A stretch of 64,000 nt of DNA from Streptomyces sp. NBC_00289 (GCF_041435115.1 NZ_CP108046.1:4030001-4094000); one strand, 5' to 3'; positions 40,717 to 50,300 are shown, counted from the stretch's first letter. Made by a program: numbers and translations. Notes: generated by a model from the sequence alone, not told the origin.

Positions 40717-42540
40717 TCAGCCCAGGCGCTCCACGAGCGCGCGGTACTGGTCCCACAGCTCCTTGGGGGTGTGGTCACCGAAGGTGTTGAGGTGCTCGGG
40801 GACCAGGGCGGCCTCCTCGCGCCAGACCTCCTTGTCCACGGTGAGGAGGAACTCGAGGTCCGACTCGGCCAGATCCAGGCCCTTGGTGTCCAGGGCCTCC
40901 TTGGTCGGCAGGATGCCGATGGGGGTCTCGACGCCCTCGGCCTTTCCTTCGAGGCGTTCGACGATCCACTTCAGGACGCGGCTGTTCTCGCCGAACCCGG
41001 GCCAGACGAACTTGCCCTCGTCGCTCTTGCGGAACCAGTTGACGTAGTAGATCTTCGGGAGCTTCGCCGGGTCCTTGTCCTTGGCGACGTCGACCCAGTG
41101 CCCCATGTAGTCGCCCATGTTGTAGCCGCAGAACGGCAGCATGGCGAAGGGGTCGCGGCGCAGCTCGCCGACCTTGCCCTCGGCGGCGGCGGTCTTCTCC
41201 GAGGCCACGTTGGCGCCGAGGAAGACTCCGTGGTTCCAGTCGAAGGACTCCGTCACCAGCGGGACCGCGCTGGCGCGGCGGCCGCCGAAGAGGATCGCCG
41301 AGATGGGCACGCCCTTCGGGTCCTCCCACTCGGGCGCGATGATCGGGCACTGGGCGGCGGGAGTGGTGAAGCGGGCGTTCGGGTGGGCGGCGGGGGTTCC
41401 CGACTCCGGCGTCCAGTCGTTGCCCTTCCAGTCCGTCAGGTGGGCCGGGGTCTCCTCCGTCATGCCCTCCCACCAGATGTCGTTGTCGTCGGTCAGCGCG
41501 ACGTTGGTGAAGACGGAGTTGCCCCAGAGCGTCTTCATCGCGTTGGCGTTGGTGTGCTCACCGGTGCCCGGCGCGACGCCGAAGAAGCCGGCCTCGGGGT
41601 TGATCGCGTACAGCTGACCGTCCTCGTCGAACCGCATCCAGGCGATGTCGTCGCCGATCGTCTCGACCGTCCAGCCGGAGACGGTGGGCTCCAGCATGGC
41701 GAGGTTGGTCTTGCCGCAGGCGCTCGGGAAGGCGGCGGCGACGTACTTGGACTCGCCCTGCGGCGGGGTCAGTTTGAGGATGAGCATGTGCTCGGCGAGC
41801 CAGCCCTCGTCCCGCGCCATGACGGACGCGATGCGCAGGGCGTAGCACTTCTTGCCGAGCAGGGCGTTGCCGCCGTAGCCGGAGCCGTAGGACCAGATCT
41901 CGCGCGACTCCGGGAAGTGGGAGATGTACTTCGTGGAGTTGCACGGCCACGGCACGTCCTCCTCGCCCTCGGCCAGCGGCGCTCCGAGCGTGTGCACAGC
42001 ACGCACGAAGAAGCCGTCGTCGCCGAGTTCGTCCAGGACGGGCTGTCCCATGCGGGTCATGGTGCGCATGGACACGGCGACGTAGGCGGAGTCGGTGATC
42101 TCGACGCCGATCGCGGAGAGGTCCGAGCCGAGCGGGCCCATGCAGAACGGGACGACGTACATCGTCCGGCCGCGCATCGAGCCGCGGAAGACGCCCTGGT
42201 CACCGGTGAAGATCTCCCGCATCTCGGCGGGGGCCTTCCAGTGGTTGGTGGGGCCGGCGTCCTCCTCCTTCTCGGAGCAGATGAACGTCCGGTCCTCGAC
42301 CCGCGCGACATCGGTCGGGTCGGAGGCGGCGTAGTAGGAGTTGGGGCGCTTGATCGGGTCGAGCTTCCTGAAGGTGCCCTTGCGGACGAGCTCCTCGCTG
42401 AGTCGCTCGTATTCCGCCTCGGATCCGTCACACCAGACCACGCTGTCCGGCTGCGTCAGTTCGGCGATCTCGTTCACCCACGAGATCAGGTCCTTGTGCT
42501 GGGTGGGAACGGTGGAGGGAGCCGCGATGTCGCGCGCCAC
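40717..42540 (-). CDS. pckA: GTP-dependent phosphoenolpyruvate carboxykinase
   Basis: 607 residues from GTG 42540 with AGGAGC six bases upstream. All landmarks of the GTP-using family are present: the kinase-1 P-loop [13 protein letters not shown] with the reactive Cys, [13 protein letters not shown] as metal site, RCASAVPL-type [17 protein letters not shown], and the C-terminal [23 protein letters not shown]. It converts oxaloacetate and GTP to phosphoenolpyruvate and CO2, the first committed step of gluconeogenesis and an anaplerotic valve. It is monocistronic, ending at the large hairpin. Confidence 0.97.
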   Translation of the reverse strand: MARDIAAPSTVPTQHKDLISWVNEIAELTQPDSVVWCDGSEAEYERLSEELVRKGTFRKLDPIKRPNSYYAASDPTDVARVEDRTFICSEKEEDAGPTNHWKAPAEMREIFTGDQGVFRGSMRGRTMYVVPFCMGPLGSDLSAIGVEITDSAYVAVSMRTMTRMGQPVLDELGDDGFFVRAVHTLGAPLAEGEEDVPWPCNSTKYISHFPESREIWSYGSGYGGNALLGKKCYALRIASVMARDEGWLAEHMLILKLTPPQGESKYVAAAFPSACGKTNLAMLEPTVSGWTVETIGDDIAWMRFDEDGQLYAINPEAGFFGVAPGTGEHTNANAMKTLWGNSVFTNVALTDDNDIWWEGMTEETPAHLTDWKGNDWTPESGTPAAHPNARFTTPAAQCPIIAPEWEDPKGVPISAILFGGRRASAVPLVTESFDWNHGVFLGANVASEKTAAAEGKVGELRRDPFAMLPFCGYNMGDYMGHWVDVAKDKDPAKLPKIYYVNWFRKSDEGKFVWPGFGENSRVLKWIVERLEGKAEGVETPIGILPTKEALDTKGLDLAESDLEFLLTVDKEVWREEAALVPEHLNTFGDHTPKELWDQYRALVERLG

Positions 42541-42851
42541 GATTGCTCCTAAATGAGGGGTTTTTTGTGTTGGAGGCCCCGTGGGGGCTGCGGCCCGGAT
42601 GCTTCTCGAGGAAACCTTGGCGCTCATCCGGTGCCGACCGCACTCATATGATCATGCGACGCGAGTGCCCATATGTCCAGGGGGCCTCACAGGTGAGCGA
42701 CGTGAGGATCGCCACGCCCCACGGTGTTTCCAGACGTGTCTTTGCGTACACGTTGAGTTCGGCTGAAGGTTCTTTTGCACAAGGTGCCGCGCGCCAACTG
42801 CCGTGAGACGATGGCCACTCTTCGCCACTTCTCGGGCCTCGCTCATCCGTA
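42541..42851. other. Divergent intergenic region between pckA and trhA
   Basis: This stretch of about 310 bp holds no gene I can support. It is less GC-rich than its surroundings and contains CATATG at two places (about 42645 and 42670), which could mark pckA promoter elements read on the minus strand. I could not assign a clear -35/-10 pair. Confidence 0.5.
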
Positions 42852-42869
42852 ACCTACGGTTGCGTAGGT
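42852..42869. promoter_or_regulatory. ACCTACG-GTTG-CGTAGGT palindrome before trhA
   Basis: This is a perfect 7-bp inverted repeat with a 4-bp centre, ending 12 bp before the trhA start codon and followed by TACGAT. Its position would block transcription or initiation if bound. Similar CGTAGGT half-sites are, as I recall, associated with TetR-type regulators of fatty-acid desaturation in actinobacteria. Given the membrane-fluidity role of TrhA-type proteins this is a plausible link, but unverified. Confidence 0.6.
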
Positions 42870-42881
42870 ACGATGGTCCGC

Positions 42882-43595
42882 ATGACTGCGCCCGTCCCCG
42901 ACGCGCCCCTGGACCCGCCGGTCACCGGCCGCGGCCCCGTCGCGCTCTCCCTGCCGCACCCGGTCAAACCCAAGCTCCGCGGCTGGCTGCATCTCGGCAT
43001 GTTCCCGGCCGCCCTCGTCGCGGGCCTGGTACTGACCGCCCTCGCCGGCACACCCCGCGCCCGGGTCGCCTGCGGAATCTACGCCCTGACCGCCTGCCTG
43101 CTGTTCGGCATCAGCGCCCTGTACCACCGGGGCGACTGGAGTCCGCGCATGGACGGCGTCCTGCGCAGACTCGATCACGCCAACATCTTCCTGATCATCG
43201 CGGGCACCTACACCCCGCTCACGATGCTCCTGTTGCCGGGCGCCAAAGGGCAGTGGCTGCTGTGGAGCGTGTGGGCCGCGGCCCTCGCGGGCATCGCCTT
43301 CCGCGTCTTCTGGGTCGGCGCCCCGCGCTGGCTCTACACGCCCTGCTACATCGCCATGGGCTGGGCGGCCGTCTTCTTCCTGCCGGACTTCATGCGCACG
43401 GGCGGCATCGCCGTGCTGGTCCTGGTGATCGTGGGCGGGCTGCTCTACAGCGCCGGCGGCGTCATCTACGGGCTCAAGCGACCCAACCCGTCCCCGCGGT
43501 GGTTCGGCTTCCACGAGGTGTTCCACTCCCTCACCGTCGCCGCGTTCGTCGTGCACTACGTCGGAATCTCCCTGGTGGCCTACCAGCGCACCTGA
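42882..43595 (+). CDS. trhA: TrhA/hemolysin III-family membrane protein
   Basis: 237 residues from ATG 42882 (an ATG at 42873 is also in frame). It has seven predicted membrane helices of the PAQR superfamily. The conserved metal-site features are Ser/His in GISALYHRGDWS, Asp/His in RRLDHANIFLIIAGTYTPL and the paired His in the last helices GFHEVFHSLTVAAFVVHY. The name hemolysin III is historical. Recent work on TrhA-type proteins points to membrane-fluidity homeostasis. The palindrome upstream suggests regulation by a lipid-responsive repressor. A terminator follows. Confidence 0.9.
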   Translation: MTAPVPDAPLDPPVTGRGPVALSLPHPVKPKLRGWLHLGMFPAALVAGLVLTALAGTPRARVACGIYALTACLLFGISALYHRGDWSPRMDGVLRRLDHANIFLIIAGTYTPLTMLLLPGAKGQWLLWSVWAAALAGIAFRVFWVGAPRWLYTPCYIAMGWAAVFFLPDFMRTGGIAVLVLVIVGGLLYSAGGVIYGLKRPNPSPRWFGFHEVFHSLTVAAFVVHYVGISLVAYQRT

Positions 43596-43618
43596 CACCC
43601 GCGACGATCCCTCCGTAC

Positions 43619-43648
43619 GGCCACGGCTTTCGAGCCGTGGCCATTTTT
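43619..43648 (+). terminator. Rho-independent terminator after trhA
   Basis: GGCCACGGCT-TTCG-AGCCGTGGCC forms a perfect 10-bp stem with a UUCG-type tetraloop, followed by ATTTTT. It ends the trhA transcript 23 bp upstream of the MFS promoter. Confidence 0.92.
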
Positions 43649-43670
43649 CTGTGCTCGGAGGTACTGCCCA

Positions 43671-43707
43671 TTGACAGTGACTTGATTTTGAGAGCTACTC
43701 TCATTTC
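43671..43707 (+). promoter_or_regulatory. MFS gene promoter with overlapping palindrome; leaderless transcript likely
   Basis: TTGACA (43671-43676) and TACTCT (43696-43701, 19-bp spacer) precede the ATG at 43708 so closely that the transcript would begin at or next to the start codon. TGAGAG-CTA-CTCTCA (43689-43703) is a perfect palindrome covering the -10 region and is the natural operator for the TetR protein encoded downstream. Confidence 0.75.
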
Positions 43708-45288
43708 ATGGCTACTGTCACTCAAGGCGAAGGCGTGCGTCCCGAACCACGCCGTTGGTGGGCCCTCGGGGCCCTGGTCGCGAGCATGCTGGTGCTCGGC
43801 TTCGACATGACGATCCTCAACGTGGCGCTGCCGACGATGGCGGAGCAGCTCGGCGCGAGCACCGGCGAACAGCAGTGGATGGCCGACGCGTACGTCGTCG
43901 TCTTCGCGGCCCTGATGCTCCCGGCCGGACTGCTCGGCGACCGGTTCGGGCGGCGCGCCATGCTGATCACCGGGCTCGCGATCTTCCTCGCGGGCTCGGT
44001 GCTGGGCTCCCTGGCCGGCGACGTGAACTGGGTCGTCGCGGCGCGCGCGGTGATGGGCGTCGGCGCGGCCCTCGTCACGCCGCTGGCGCTGTCCGTGCTG
44101 CCCTCGCTCTTCGCACCCGAGGAGCGCACCAAGGCCGTCGGTATCGTGTCCGCCGGCTCCACGCTCGGCCTGCCGCTCGGCCCGATCGTCGGAGGCTGGC
44201 TGCTCAACCACTTCTGGTGGGGCTCGGTCTTCCTGATCAACATCCCGATGGCCGCGATCGGCATCGCCGCCTGCGTCTTCCTGCTGCCCGAGACCAGCGA
44301 CCCGGCCTCCCCCAGGGTCGACGCCGTCTCCACCGCACTCACCGCGACCGGGCTCGGCGCCCTCATCTACGCGATCATCGAAGCACCAGGCCGCGGCTGG
44401 ACCGACCCGCTGGTCCTCGGCATGTTCGGCGCGGCCGCGGTCCTGATCGCCGCGCTGGTGCGGCGGGAGCGCCGGGCCGTCCGCCCCATGCTCGACATGG
44501 CGCTCCTCGCCCGCCGCGGCTTCCTGTTCAACACGCTCGCGGCGACCCTGGTGATGTTCGTCCTGTCCGGCCTGATGTTCGTCCTGCCGCCGTACCTCCA
44601 GGCCGTCCTCGGCAACGACGCCCTCGGCACCGGGGTCCGGCTGCTGCCCATGATGGGCGGCCTGATCGTCGCGGCGAGGGCGGCACAGCCGGTCGTCAAC
44701 CGGTTCGGGGCCCGGGCGGTGGTGAGCGCCGGTCTGGTGGCCCTCGCCTTCGCCGCGCTGCTCGGCAGCCGTACGACGGTCGACTCGGGGTACGGCTTCA
44801 CCGCGCTGTGGCTGTCGGTCGCCGGCGTCGGCTTCGGTTTCGCCGTCGTCCCCGCGATGGCCGGCGCCCTCGGCACCCTGCCCACCGACCGCGCCGGCAG
44901 CGGCTCGGGACTGCTGATGACCCTGCGCCAGGTCGGCGGCGCGATCGGCATCGCGCTGCTCGGCAGCCTGCTCGCGAGCGCCTACCGCGACCGGCTCGAC
45001 GTCACCGGTCTTCCCGCCGAGGCGGCCCACACCGCCGGGGAGTCCGTGGTCGCCGCCCATCTCGTCGCCGAGAAGGCGGGCTCGGCGCAGCTGGCGACCG
45101 CCGCGAACAGCGCGTACGTCCACGGCATGGGTCTGGCGCTGCTGGTGTGCGGGGTGGCGGCACTGGCCGCCGCGCTGCTGGCCGCCGCCTTGCTGCCGGG
45201 CAGTCCGGCGGCCCGGCGCACCGCCCGGGCCGAGACCCCGGCCAAGGACCCGGCCATGGCCGCCCCGCACGCCGATGCCCGACAATGA
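43708..45288 (+). CDS. DHA2-family MFS multidrug exporter
   Basis: 526 residues with 14 predicted membrane helices. Motif D1 (LGFDMTILNVALPTM), motif A (GLLGDRFGRRAMLI), and motif C in helix 5 (GIVSAGSTLGLPLGPIVGG) mark a drug:H+ antiporter of the EmrB/QacA type. No ribosome site precedes the ATG, in line with a leaderless mRNA. The TetR gene begins about at its stop codon, so exporter and regulator form one unit controlled by the palindrome in the promoter. The drug substrate is not predictable. Confidence 0.92.
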   Translation: MATVTQGEGVRPEPRRWWALGALVASMLVLGFDMTILNVALPTMAEQLGASTGEQQWMADAYVVVFAALMLPAGLLGDRFGRRAMLITGLAIFLAGSVLGSLAGDVNWVVAARAVMGVGAALVTPLALSVLPSLFAPEERTKAVGIVSAGSTLGLPLGPIVGGWLLNHFWWGSVFLINIPMAAIGIAACVFLLPETSDPASPRVDAVSTALTATGLGALIYAIIEAPGRGWTDPLVLGMFGAAAVLIAALVRRERRAVRPMLDMALLARRGFLFNTLAATLVMFVLSGLMFVLPPYLQAVLGNDALGTGVRLLPMMGGLIVAARAAQPVVNRFGARAVVSAGLVALAFAALLGSRTTVDSGYGFTALWLSVAGVGFGFAVVPAMAGALGTLPTDRAGSGSGLLMTLRQVGGAIGIALLGSLLASAYRDRLDVTGLPAEAAHTAGESVVAAHLVAEKAGSAQLATAANSAYVHGMGLALLVCGVAALAAALLAAALLPGSPAARRTARAETPAKDPAMAAPHADARQ

Positions 45289-45292
45289 GCCC

Positions 45293-45922
45293 ATGACGGC
45301 TCCACGCACCACCGCCCCCGCCGACCGCCCCCAGCTGGGCCTGCGTGAGCGGAAGAAGATCAAGACCCGCGAGGCGATCCGCACCGCGACGTACCAACTG
45401 GTCAGGGAGCAGGGGTACGAGGCCACGACGATCGAGCAGATCGCCGACCGCGCCGAGGTGTCGCCGTCGACCGTCTTCCGCTACTTCCCCACCAAGGAGG
45501 ACATCGTCCTCACGGACGAGTACGACCCGATCCTGCTGGACGAACTGCGGGCCCGGCCCGCGGGTGAACCGTGGCCGGACTCCATCCGTCACGTGATGCG
45601 GGAGGCCATCCGCACGGGGGTCGAGGAGGACGCGGAGGTGGCGCGGCTGCGCACCCGGCTGATGGTCGAGGTCCCCGCGGTGCGGTCGCGCATGATGGAG
45701 AGCATGTCGGTCAGCGGCCACATGCTCTGCACCGCCATAGGCGAGCGCACCGGCCGGGACCCGGACAGCCTGGAGGTACGGGTCTACGCCATGTCCCTCA
45801 TAGGCGGCCTGATGGAGACCTCTCTCTATTGGGCCGCCAACGGCCACCGGGACGACTTCAGCGCCCTCGTCGACCGCACCCTGGAGGTCCTGCAACACGG
45901 CCTGCTCAGGGAAAACGGCTGA
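45293..45922 (+). CDS. TetR-family repressor of the MFS exporter
   Basis: 209 residues from ATG 45293; ATG 45275 is an alternative that overlaps the exporter gene. The helix-turn-helix (about 18-65) reads KKIKTREAIRTATYQLVREQGYEATTIEQIADRAEVSPSTVFRYFPTKEDI-like, followed by an MftR-type C-terminal domain. Such repressors usually bind the promoter of the adjacent exporter and release it when they bind the drug. The perfect TGAGAG/CTCTCA palindrome at 43689-43703 is the candidate site. Confidence 0.92.
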   Translation: MTAPRTTAPADRPQLGLRERKKIKTREAIRTATYQLVREQGYEATTIEQIADRAEVSPSTVFRYFPTKEDIVLTDEYDPILLDELRARPAGEPWPDSIRHVMREAIRTGVEEDAEVARLRTRLMVEVPAVRSRMMESMSVSGHMLCTAIGERTGRDPDSLEVRVYAMSLIGGLMETSLYWAANGHRDDFSALVDRTLEVLQHGLLRENG

Positions 45923-45955
45923 GCCGCCGCCTCGCTCCCGTGGCATCCTGAGCCG

Positions 45956-46687
45956 GTGACCGCACCGGAGATTCACGTCGCGTACGCCCCCGAACTGGCC
46001 GTGTTCCTCCCGCACGAACGGCGCGCGGGCACCAGCGCGCTCACCACCGACGGTGTCTCGTCCCTCGGCCACGTCGTCGAGTCGACCGGCGTTCCGCTGA
46101 CCGAGGTCGGGACCCTTCTCGTGGACGGCCGCGAGGTGCCCACCTCGCACGTCCCGGCGACCGGCGAATCGGTCGAGGTGGGGGCGGTCCGGCGGCCCCA
46201 GCAGGTGCCCGGCGCCCCGCTGCGCTTCCTGCTCGACGTCCATCTCGGCACCCTCGCCCGCCGGCTGCGCCTGCTCGGCGTGGACACCGCCTACGAGTCC
46301 ACGGACATCGGCGACCCCGCCCTCGCCGCCCGCTCGGCCGCGGAGAAACGGGTCATGCTCAGCCGCGACCGGGGTCTGCTGCGCCGCCGTGAACTGTGGG
46401 CGGGAGCCTTCGTCTACAGCACCAGCCCCGAGGAGCAACTCCGCGACGTTCTGGAGCGGTTCCGGCCCGAGCTGCGGCCCTGGACCAGGTGCACCGCCTG
46501 CAACGGCCTGCTGAAGGAGGCCACCCTGGAGGAGGTGGCCGACCAGTTGCACGGCGGGACGCAGCGGTCGTACGACGTCTTCGCGCAGTGCCGGCAGTGC
46601 GGGCGGGCGTACTGGAAGGGCGCGCACCACGAGCAGCTGGTGGCCATCGTGGAGCGCGCCCTTCAGGAGTTCGCGGGTGACCGCTAG
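45956..46687 (+). CDS. Mut7-C RNase-domain protein with ubiquitin-like N-domain
   Basis: 243 residues; GTG start. The N-terminal part (about 1-80) has the beta-grasp pattern of the Mut7-C ubiquitin-like domain. The second part (about 85-235) is the Mut7-C PIN-like RNase domain: RFLLDVHLGTLARRLRLLGVDT, VMLSRDRGLLRRR, and a zinc ribbon formed by CTACNG and CRQCGRAYW. The domain pair is widespread and its target RNA is unknown. Its stop codon overlaps that of the convergent copper oxidase gene in a shared CTAG. Confidence 0.88.
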   Translation: MTAPEIHVAYAPELAVFLPHERRAGTSALTTDGVSSLGHVVESTGVPLTEVGTLLVDGREVPTSHVPATGESVEVGAVRRPQQVPGAPLRFLLDVHLGTLARRLRLLGVDTAYESTDIGDPALAARSAAEKRVMLSRDRGLLRRRELWAGAFVYSTSPEEQLRDVLERFRPELRPWTRCTACNGLLKEATLEEVADQLHGGTQRSYDVFAQCRQCGRAYWKGAHHEQLVAIVERALQEFAGDR

Positions 46688-49095
46688 CTCTTCCTGACCT
46701 TCTTCACGTCACCCTTTCCGCAGGCGACGCCGTCCTTGTCGCGGTCCAGGCCCAGCGGGTCGTCCCCGCCGTTGATCTTCAGGCGGCCGTAGTCGTTCGC
46801 CTTCAGCCAGGCACACCGCGCGGCCGTCGTCTTCCTGACCGTGGCCGGGAAGGCCGTGGGCACGCAGACGTTGATCGAGCCGTAGTGCCGGTCGCAGCCG
46901 GAGATCGTGGTGCTGACCTTCTGCGAGGCGCGCTTCTTGCCGGGCTTCTGCACGGTCCCCTGGAGGGAGTCCGCGAAGGAGTGGACATGCGCGGAGGCGT
47001 CGGTGGCGCTCAGCGCCGCCGGACCCTGGAGGTGCACCCACTTCGCCACCGACGGGACCCCGTTGGCATCGACCGCGAAGAGCATGTACCAGCCGGGCGG
47101 CGCCATGTTGGGGTTGCTCGTCACGTTCAGGTCGACGTTGTTGCCGGTCACCGACAGGGGCAGGTCCACGAACCGCTGGTTGGGGTCCGAGGAGTGCGTG
47201 ACGGCGGCCGGTCGGATCAACTCGGCCTTGGCGACGGGGCGGTCGACCGTGATCCGCTGGGTGTCGCCGTAGTTCCACTCGGTGTCGATCACCGAGGTGA
47301 TCGTCGGACGCGTGCCCTTGAGCAGGTAGGGCGGGGTGTAGATCGACACGTTGTGGTTCCAGGTGCCGTTGCCCGGGTTGTCGCCGGTCGACATCACGCG
47401 GCCGTCGGGCAGCAGGAACGAGGACGAGTGGTAGCCGCGGGCCTGGGGATCGGCGGTCACCGGGTCGAAGGTGTTGGTCGCCGGGTCGTAGAGCGACGAC
47501 TCGAAGACCGGGTCGGCCCGGTTGTGCAGCGCGCCGCCGGTCTCCAGCACCTTGCCGTCCGGCAGCAGTACGGCGGAGACGTACATCTTGCCCTGGGCGC
47601 CGGTCTCGGCGACCTTGCCCGCGCCGAGGTCGACCGTGCCCTGCGGCAGCGGGGGCCCGGCCACGTACGCGGGGTTCGCGGCCTTCAGGTCGATGACGTC
47701 CGTCAGCCGGTTGCCGTCCGGGTTGGAGTCGATGTTGCCGCCGCCGAGGGTCAGGACCTTCTGGTCCTGCGCCGGGGGCAGCAGGACGCTCGCCGACTGG
47801 TCGCGCTGGTCCTTGTTCTGCAGGCCGGACACGGACGTGACCGTGTTGGCGTTGTAGTCGTAGATCGCCGAACCCGTGCCGGGGATGTTGTTGCCGAAGA
47901 CATGGCTGCCCGAGTAGAAGAGGCGGCCGTCCTGCATCAGGATCATCGACGGGTACAGACCCCAGTACGACCAGGTCTGGTTGACCTTCCACAGCGGCTG
48001 CCACTGCTGCTCGGCGTCCGACCAGTACTCGGCGGTCACCGAGCCGGTCGAGTCCTCCTTCAGTCCGCCGAAGGAGATGACGTCACCGTTGCCGAGCTCG
48101 GTCGCCGACGGGTACCAGTGACCGTCGTTCATGTCGTTGGTCTTGCTGTACGTCTCGGTGACCGGGTCGAAGACGTACGAGTCCTTGAAGCCCTCGTAGC
48201 CGTGTCCGCCCGCCATCGGGTACGCCTTGTTGCCGCTCATCACCAGCACCCGCCCGTCCTGGAGCTGGACGTGGCCGGAGCAGAACATGTCCTTCGGCGT
48301 GGGGATGACCTTGTACGTGCCCGCGACCGGGTCGTACACCGCCGAGGTGAAGGTGCCCGCGTTGAACTGCTCCTCACTGTTGCCGGAGCCCGCGATCAGC
48401 AGCACCTTGCCGTTGTTGAGGACGACGGAGTGCATCGAGCGGACCGGGTTCTGCGTGGGCAGCACGTCCCACCTGCCGTTCGCGCACTGGTCGGCCGTGC
48501 CCGTGCAGGCCGCGGGCGGGACGACGTCGGGGACCTGGTCCATCGTGTAGTCGTCGGTGGTCGCCGAGCCCGTGCCGTACACGGACGCGCCCCAGGTGAT
48601 GCGGTCGGTGCCCGCCGGGACCGGAGGGGTGCGGACCGTCGCCCTGGTCCAGCCGCTCTGCATGTCCAGGGTCTTGAGGTCGGTCCAGTACTGCCAGCCC
48701 GCCGTGGTGTCGTGCCGGAAGAGGGTGACGGCCGCGTCGGGCGTGGACGTCTTGTACCAGAGCCCCAGGTCGTACTGCTTGCCCACCGTGACCACCGGCG
48801 CGCACTCCGTCGACTCGGTGATCAGCGCCTTGCGGTCACCGTCGACCCGGCGGGTCAGCGCGACCTTCATGGCCTTGGTGCCGGAGTGGGCGTCGGAGGT
48901 GGTGGTGAAGGTGAAGTCGTTGTCGCCCCAGCCGGACTTCTCCCAGCAGTACGGCATCGGGTCCGAGCCCGCGGTCTCGAACCCGGGGTTCTTGACGAGG
49001 TTGGCGGCCGAGGCGGGTTGTGGCGAGACCAGCAGCAGGCCGGCGGTCAGCGCGGCCACCCCCAGCATCGCGGTTCTTCTTCGGTGCTTGTTCAC
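46684..49095 (-). CDS. Secreted radical-copper oxidase (galactose/glyoxal oxidase-like)
   Basis: 803 residues from GTG 49095, coupled (GTGA) to the GtrA-fusion stop with AAGGAG upstream. A signal peptide (1 to about 29) is followed by a CBM-like sandwich (about 30-195), a Kelch-type glyoxal-oxidase domain and a DUF1929-type C-domain. The radical-copper centre looks complete: Cys272 and Tyr328 for the thioether crosslink, Tyr555-His556 in GYHSSS, and His634 in THSSDPNQRF, matching galactose oxidase Cys228/Tyr272/Tyr495/His496/His581 in order and spacing. The last 40 residues end in an excalibur-like DRDKDGVACGKG. It should oxidise a primary alcohol or aldehyde on a surface glycan and release H2O2, as GlxA does at hyphal tips. 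Confidence 0.88.
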   Translation of the reverse strand: MNKHRRRTAMLGVAALTAGLLLVSPQPASAANLVKNPGFETAGSDPMPYCWEKSGWGDNDFTFTTTSDAHSGTKAMKVALTRRVDGDRKALITESTECAPVVTVGKQYDLGLWYKTSTPDAAVTLFRHDTTAGWQYWTDLKTLDMQSGWTRATVRTPPVPAGTDRITWGASVYGTGSATTDDYTMDQVPDVVPPAACTGTADQCANGRWDVLPTQNPVRSMHSVVLNNGKVLLIAGSGNSEEQFNAGTFTSAVYDPVAGTYKVIPTPKDMFCSGHVQLQDGRVLVMSGNKAYPMAGGHGYEGFKDSYVFDPVTETYSKTNDMNDGHWYPSATELGNGDVISFGGLKEDSTGSVTAEYWSDAEQQWQPLWKVNQTWSYWGLYPSMILMQDGRLFYSGSHVFGNNIPGTGSAIYDYNANTVTSVSGLQNKDQRDQSASVLLPPAQDQKVLTLGGGNIDSNPDGNRLTDVIDLKAANPAYVAGPPLPQGTVDLGAGKVAETGAQGKMYVSAVLLPDGKVLETGGALHNRADPVFESSLYDPATNTFDPVTADPQARGYHSSSFLLPDGRVMSTGDNPGNGTWNHNVSIYTPPYLLKGTRPTITSVIDTEWNYGDTQRITVDRPVAKAELIRPAAVTHSSDPNQRFVDLPLSVTGNNVDLNVTSNPNMAPPGWYMLFAVDANGVPSVAKWVHLQGPAALSATDASAHVHSFADSLQGTVQKPGKKRASQKVSTTISGCDRHYGSINVCVPTAFPATVRKTTAARCAWLKANDYGRLKINGGDDPLGLDRDKDGVACGKGDVKKVRKS

Positions 49096-50300
49096 ACGGC
49101 TCTCCTTGCTGTGCCGCTCCCGGCGGAGGCGGTACGGCCCCGCCGCGGGAGATAGACCAGCGCCTCGGTCCCGGCGAAGCGCAGGACGAACGTCGTGACC
49201 AGCGCGAGCGCGGTGGCGGTCAGCGCGCCCATCCCGAACCGGTGCACGAACAGGGCGATCAGCGGGATGCGCAGGACCAGGTCGGCGTTGGCGAGCAGCG
49301 CGAACCGGCCGACCCTGTCCCACCAGCGCCGGTGCCCGCGGCGGTCCCGGAACAGGAGGTGCTCGATGAGCACGAAGTTCCAGGCCACACCGAGCTGGTT
49401 GGCGAGGATCTCGGCGGGCACGTAGTGCAGGCCGACGAGCGTGAGGGCCCACAGGCCGAGCAGGTTGGGGACGAAACCGGTCGCGCCGATCAGCCCGAAG
49501 CCCACCATCCGCGCGACGGGCGAGGCCGTCCGCAGGCCGACCAGGTGGCGCAGGAAGCGGAAGCCTTCCTGCGCACTCGACTTGGACTCCCCCGCGAACC
49601 GGTCCTGGAAGACGAACGGCACCTCGGTGACCTGGCGCGGGCGGCTGCGCACGGCGAGTTCGAGGAGGATCTTGTAGCCGAGCGGCTTGAGCGCGTCGGC
49701 GGTGATGTTGCTGCGGCGGATCGCGAAGAAGCCGCTCATCGGGTCGCTGATGCCGTGCAGCTTGCGCGGGAAGAGGGACTTGGTCAGCCAGGTCGCCCCG
49801 CGCGAGACGGCCACCCGGTAGCTGCCCGCGAGCCCGGCACGGCTGCCGCCCTTGATGTAGCGGGAGGCGACGACGAGCCCGGCGTTCGCCCGCTCGCCGG
49901 TGGCCACCAGCTCCGGCACCAGTGAGGGCGGGTGCTGGCAGTCGCCGTCCATGACGACGATCCAGTCGGACCCGGCCGCCTTCATGCCCTCGACGACCGC
50001 GCCACCGAGTCCGCCCACCGGCTCCTCGCGGTGCAGCACCGTCACGGGAAAGGGGCAGTCCTTCGCCGCCGCACGGATGACCTCCGGCGTGTCGTCGGTG
50101 GAGTCGTCCACGAAGACGACCTCGCAGGGCAGCCGGGCCGGCACCGACTCGGTGATCTGGCGCAGCAACTGCCGTACGTTCGCCGACTCGTTGAAGGTCG
50201 GGACGACGATGGTGACGGCGCCCGGCTCGGGCACCTCTTCCAGGCTCGCCCGGGCGACCGGATCGTTCAGCTGTCCCGGAACGGTGTAGTCCTGGCTCAT
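49092..50300 (-). CDS. Polyprenyl-phosphate glycosyltransferase fused to GtrA
   Basis: 402 residues; ATG overlaps the GT-C stop (ATGA). The GT2 domain (about 25-255) is of the dolichyl-phosphate mannose/glucose synthase type: VVPTFNESANV, VDDSTDDT, VMDGDCQHPPSLVP. The C-terminal part (about 265-385) is a GtrA-like membrane domain with four helices. Such fusions make a lipid-linked sugar on the inner face and help flip it. The product would be the donor for the GT-C enzyme encoded just upstream. Confidence 0.9.
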   Translation of the reverse strand: MSQDYTVPGQLNDPVARASLEEVPEPGAVTIVVPTFNESANVRQLLRQITESVPARLPCEVVFVDDSTDDTPEVIRAAAKDCPFPVTVLHREEPVGGLGGAVVEGMKAAGSDWIVVMDGDCQHPPSLVPELVATGERANAGLVVASRYIKGGSRAGLAGSYRVAVSRGATWLTKSLFPRKLHGISDPMSGFFAIRRSNITADALKPLGYKILLELAVRSRPRQVTEVPFVFQDRFAGESKSSAQEGFRFLRHLVGLRTASPVARMVGFGLIGATGFVPNLLGLWALTLVGLHYVPAEILANQLGVAWNFVLIEHLLFRDRRGHRRWWDRVGRFALLANADLVLRIPLIALFVHRFGMGALTATALALVTTFVLRFAGTEALVYLPRRGRTASAGSGTARRAV

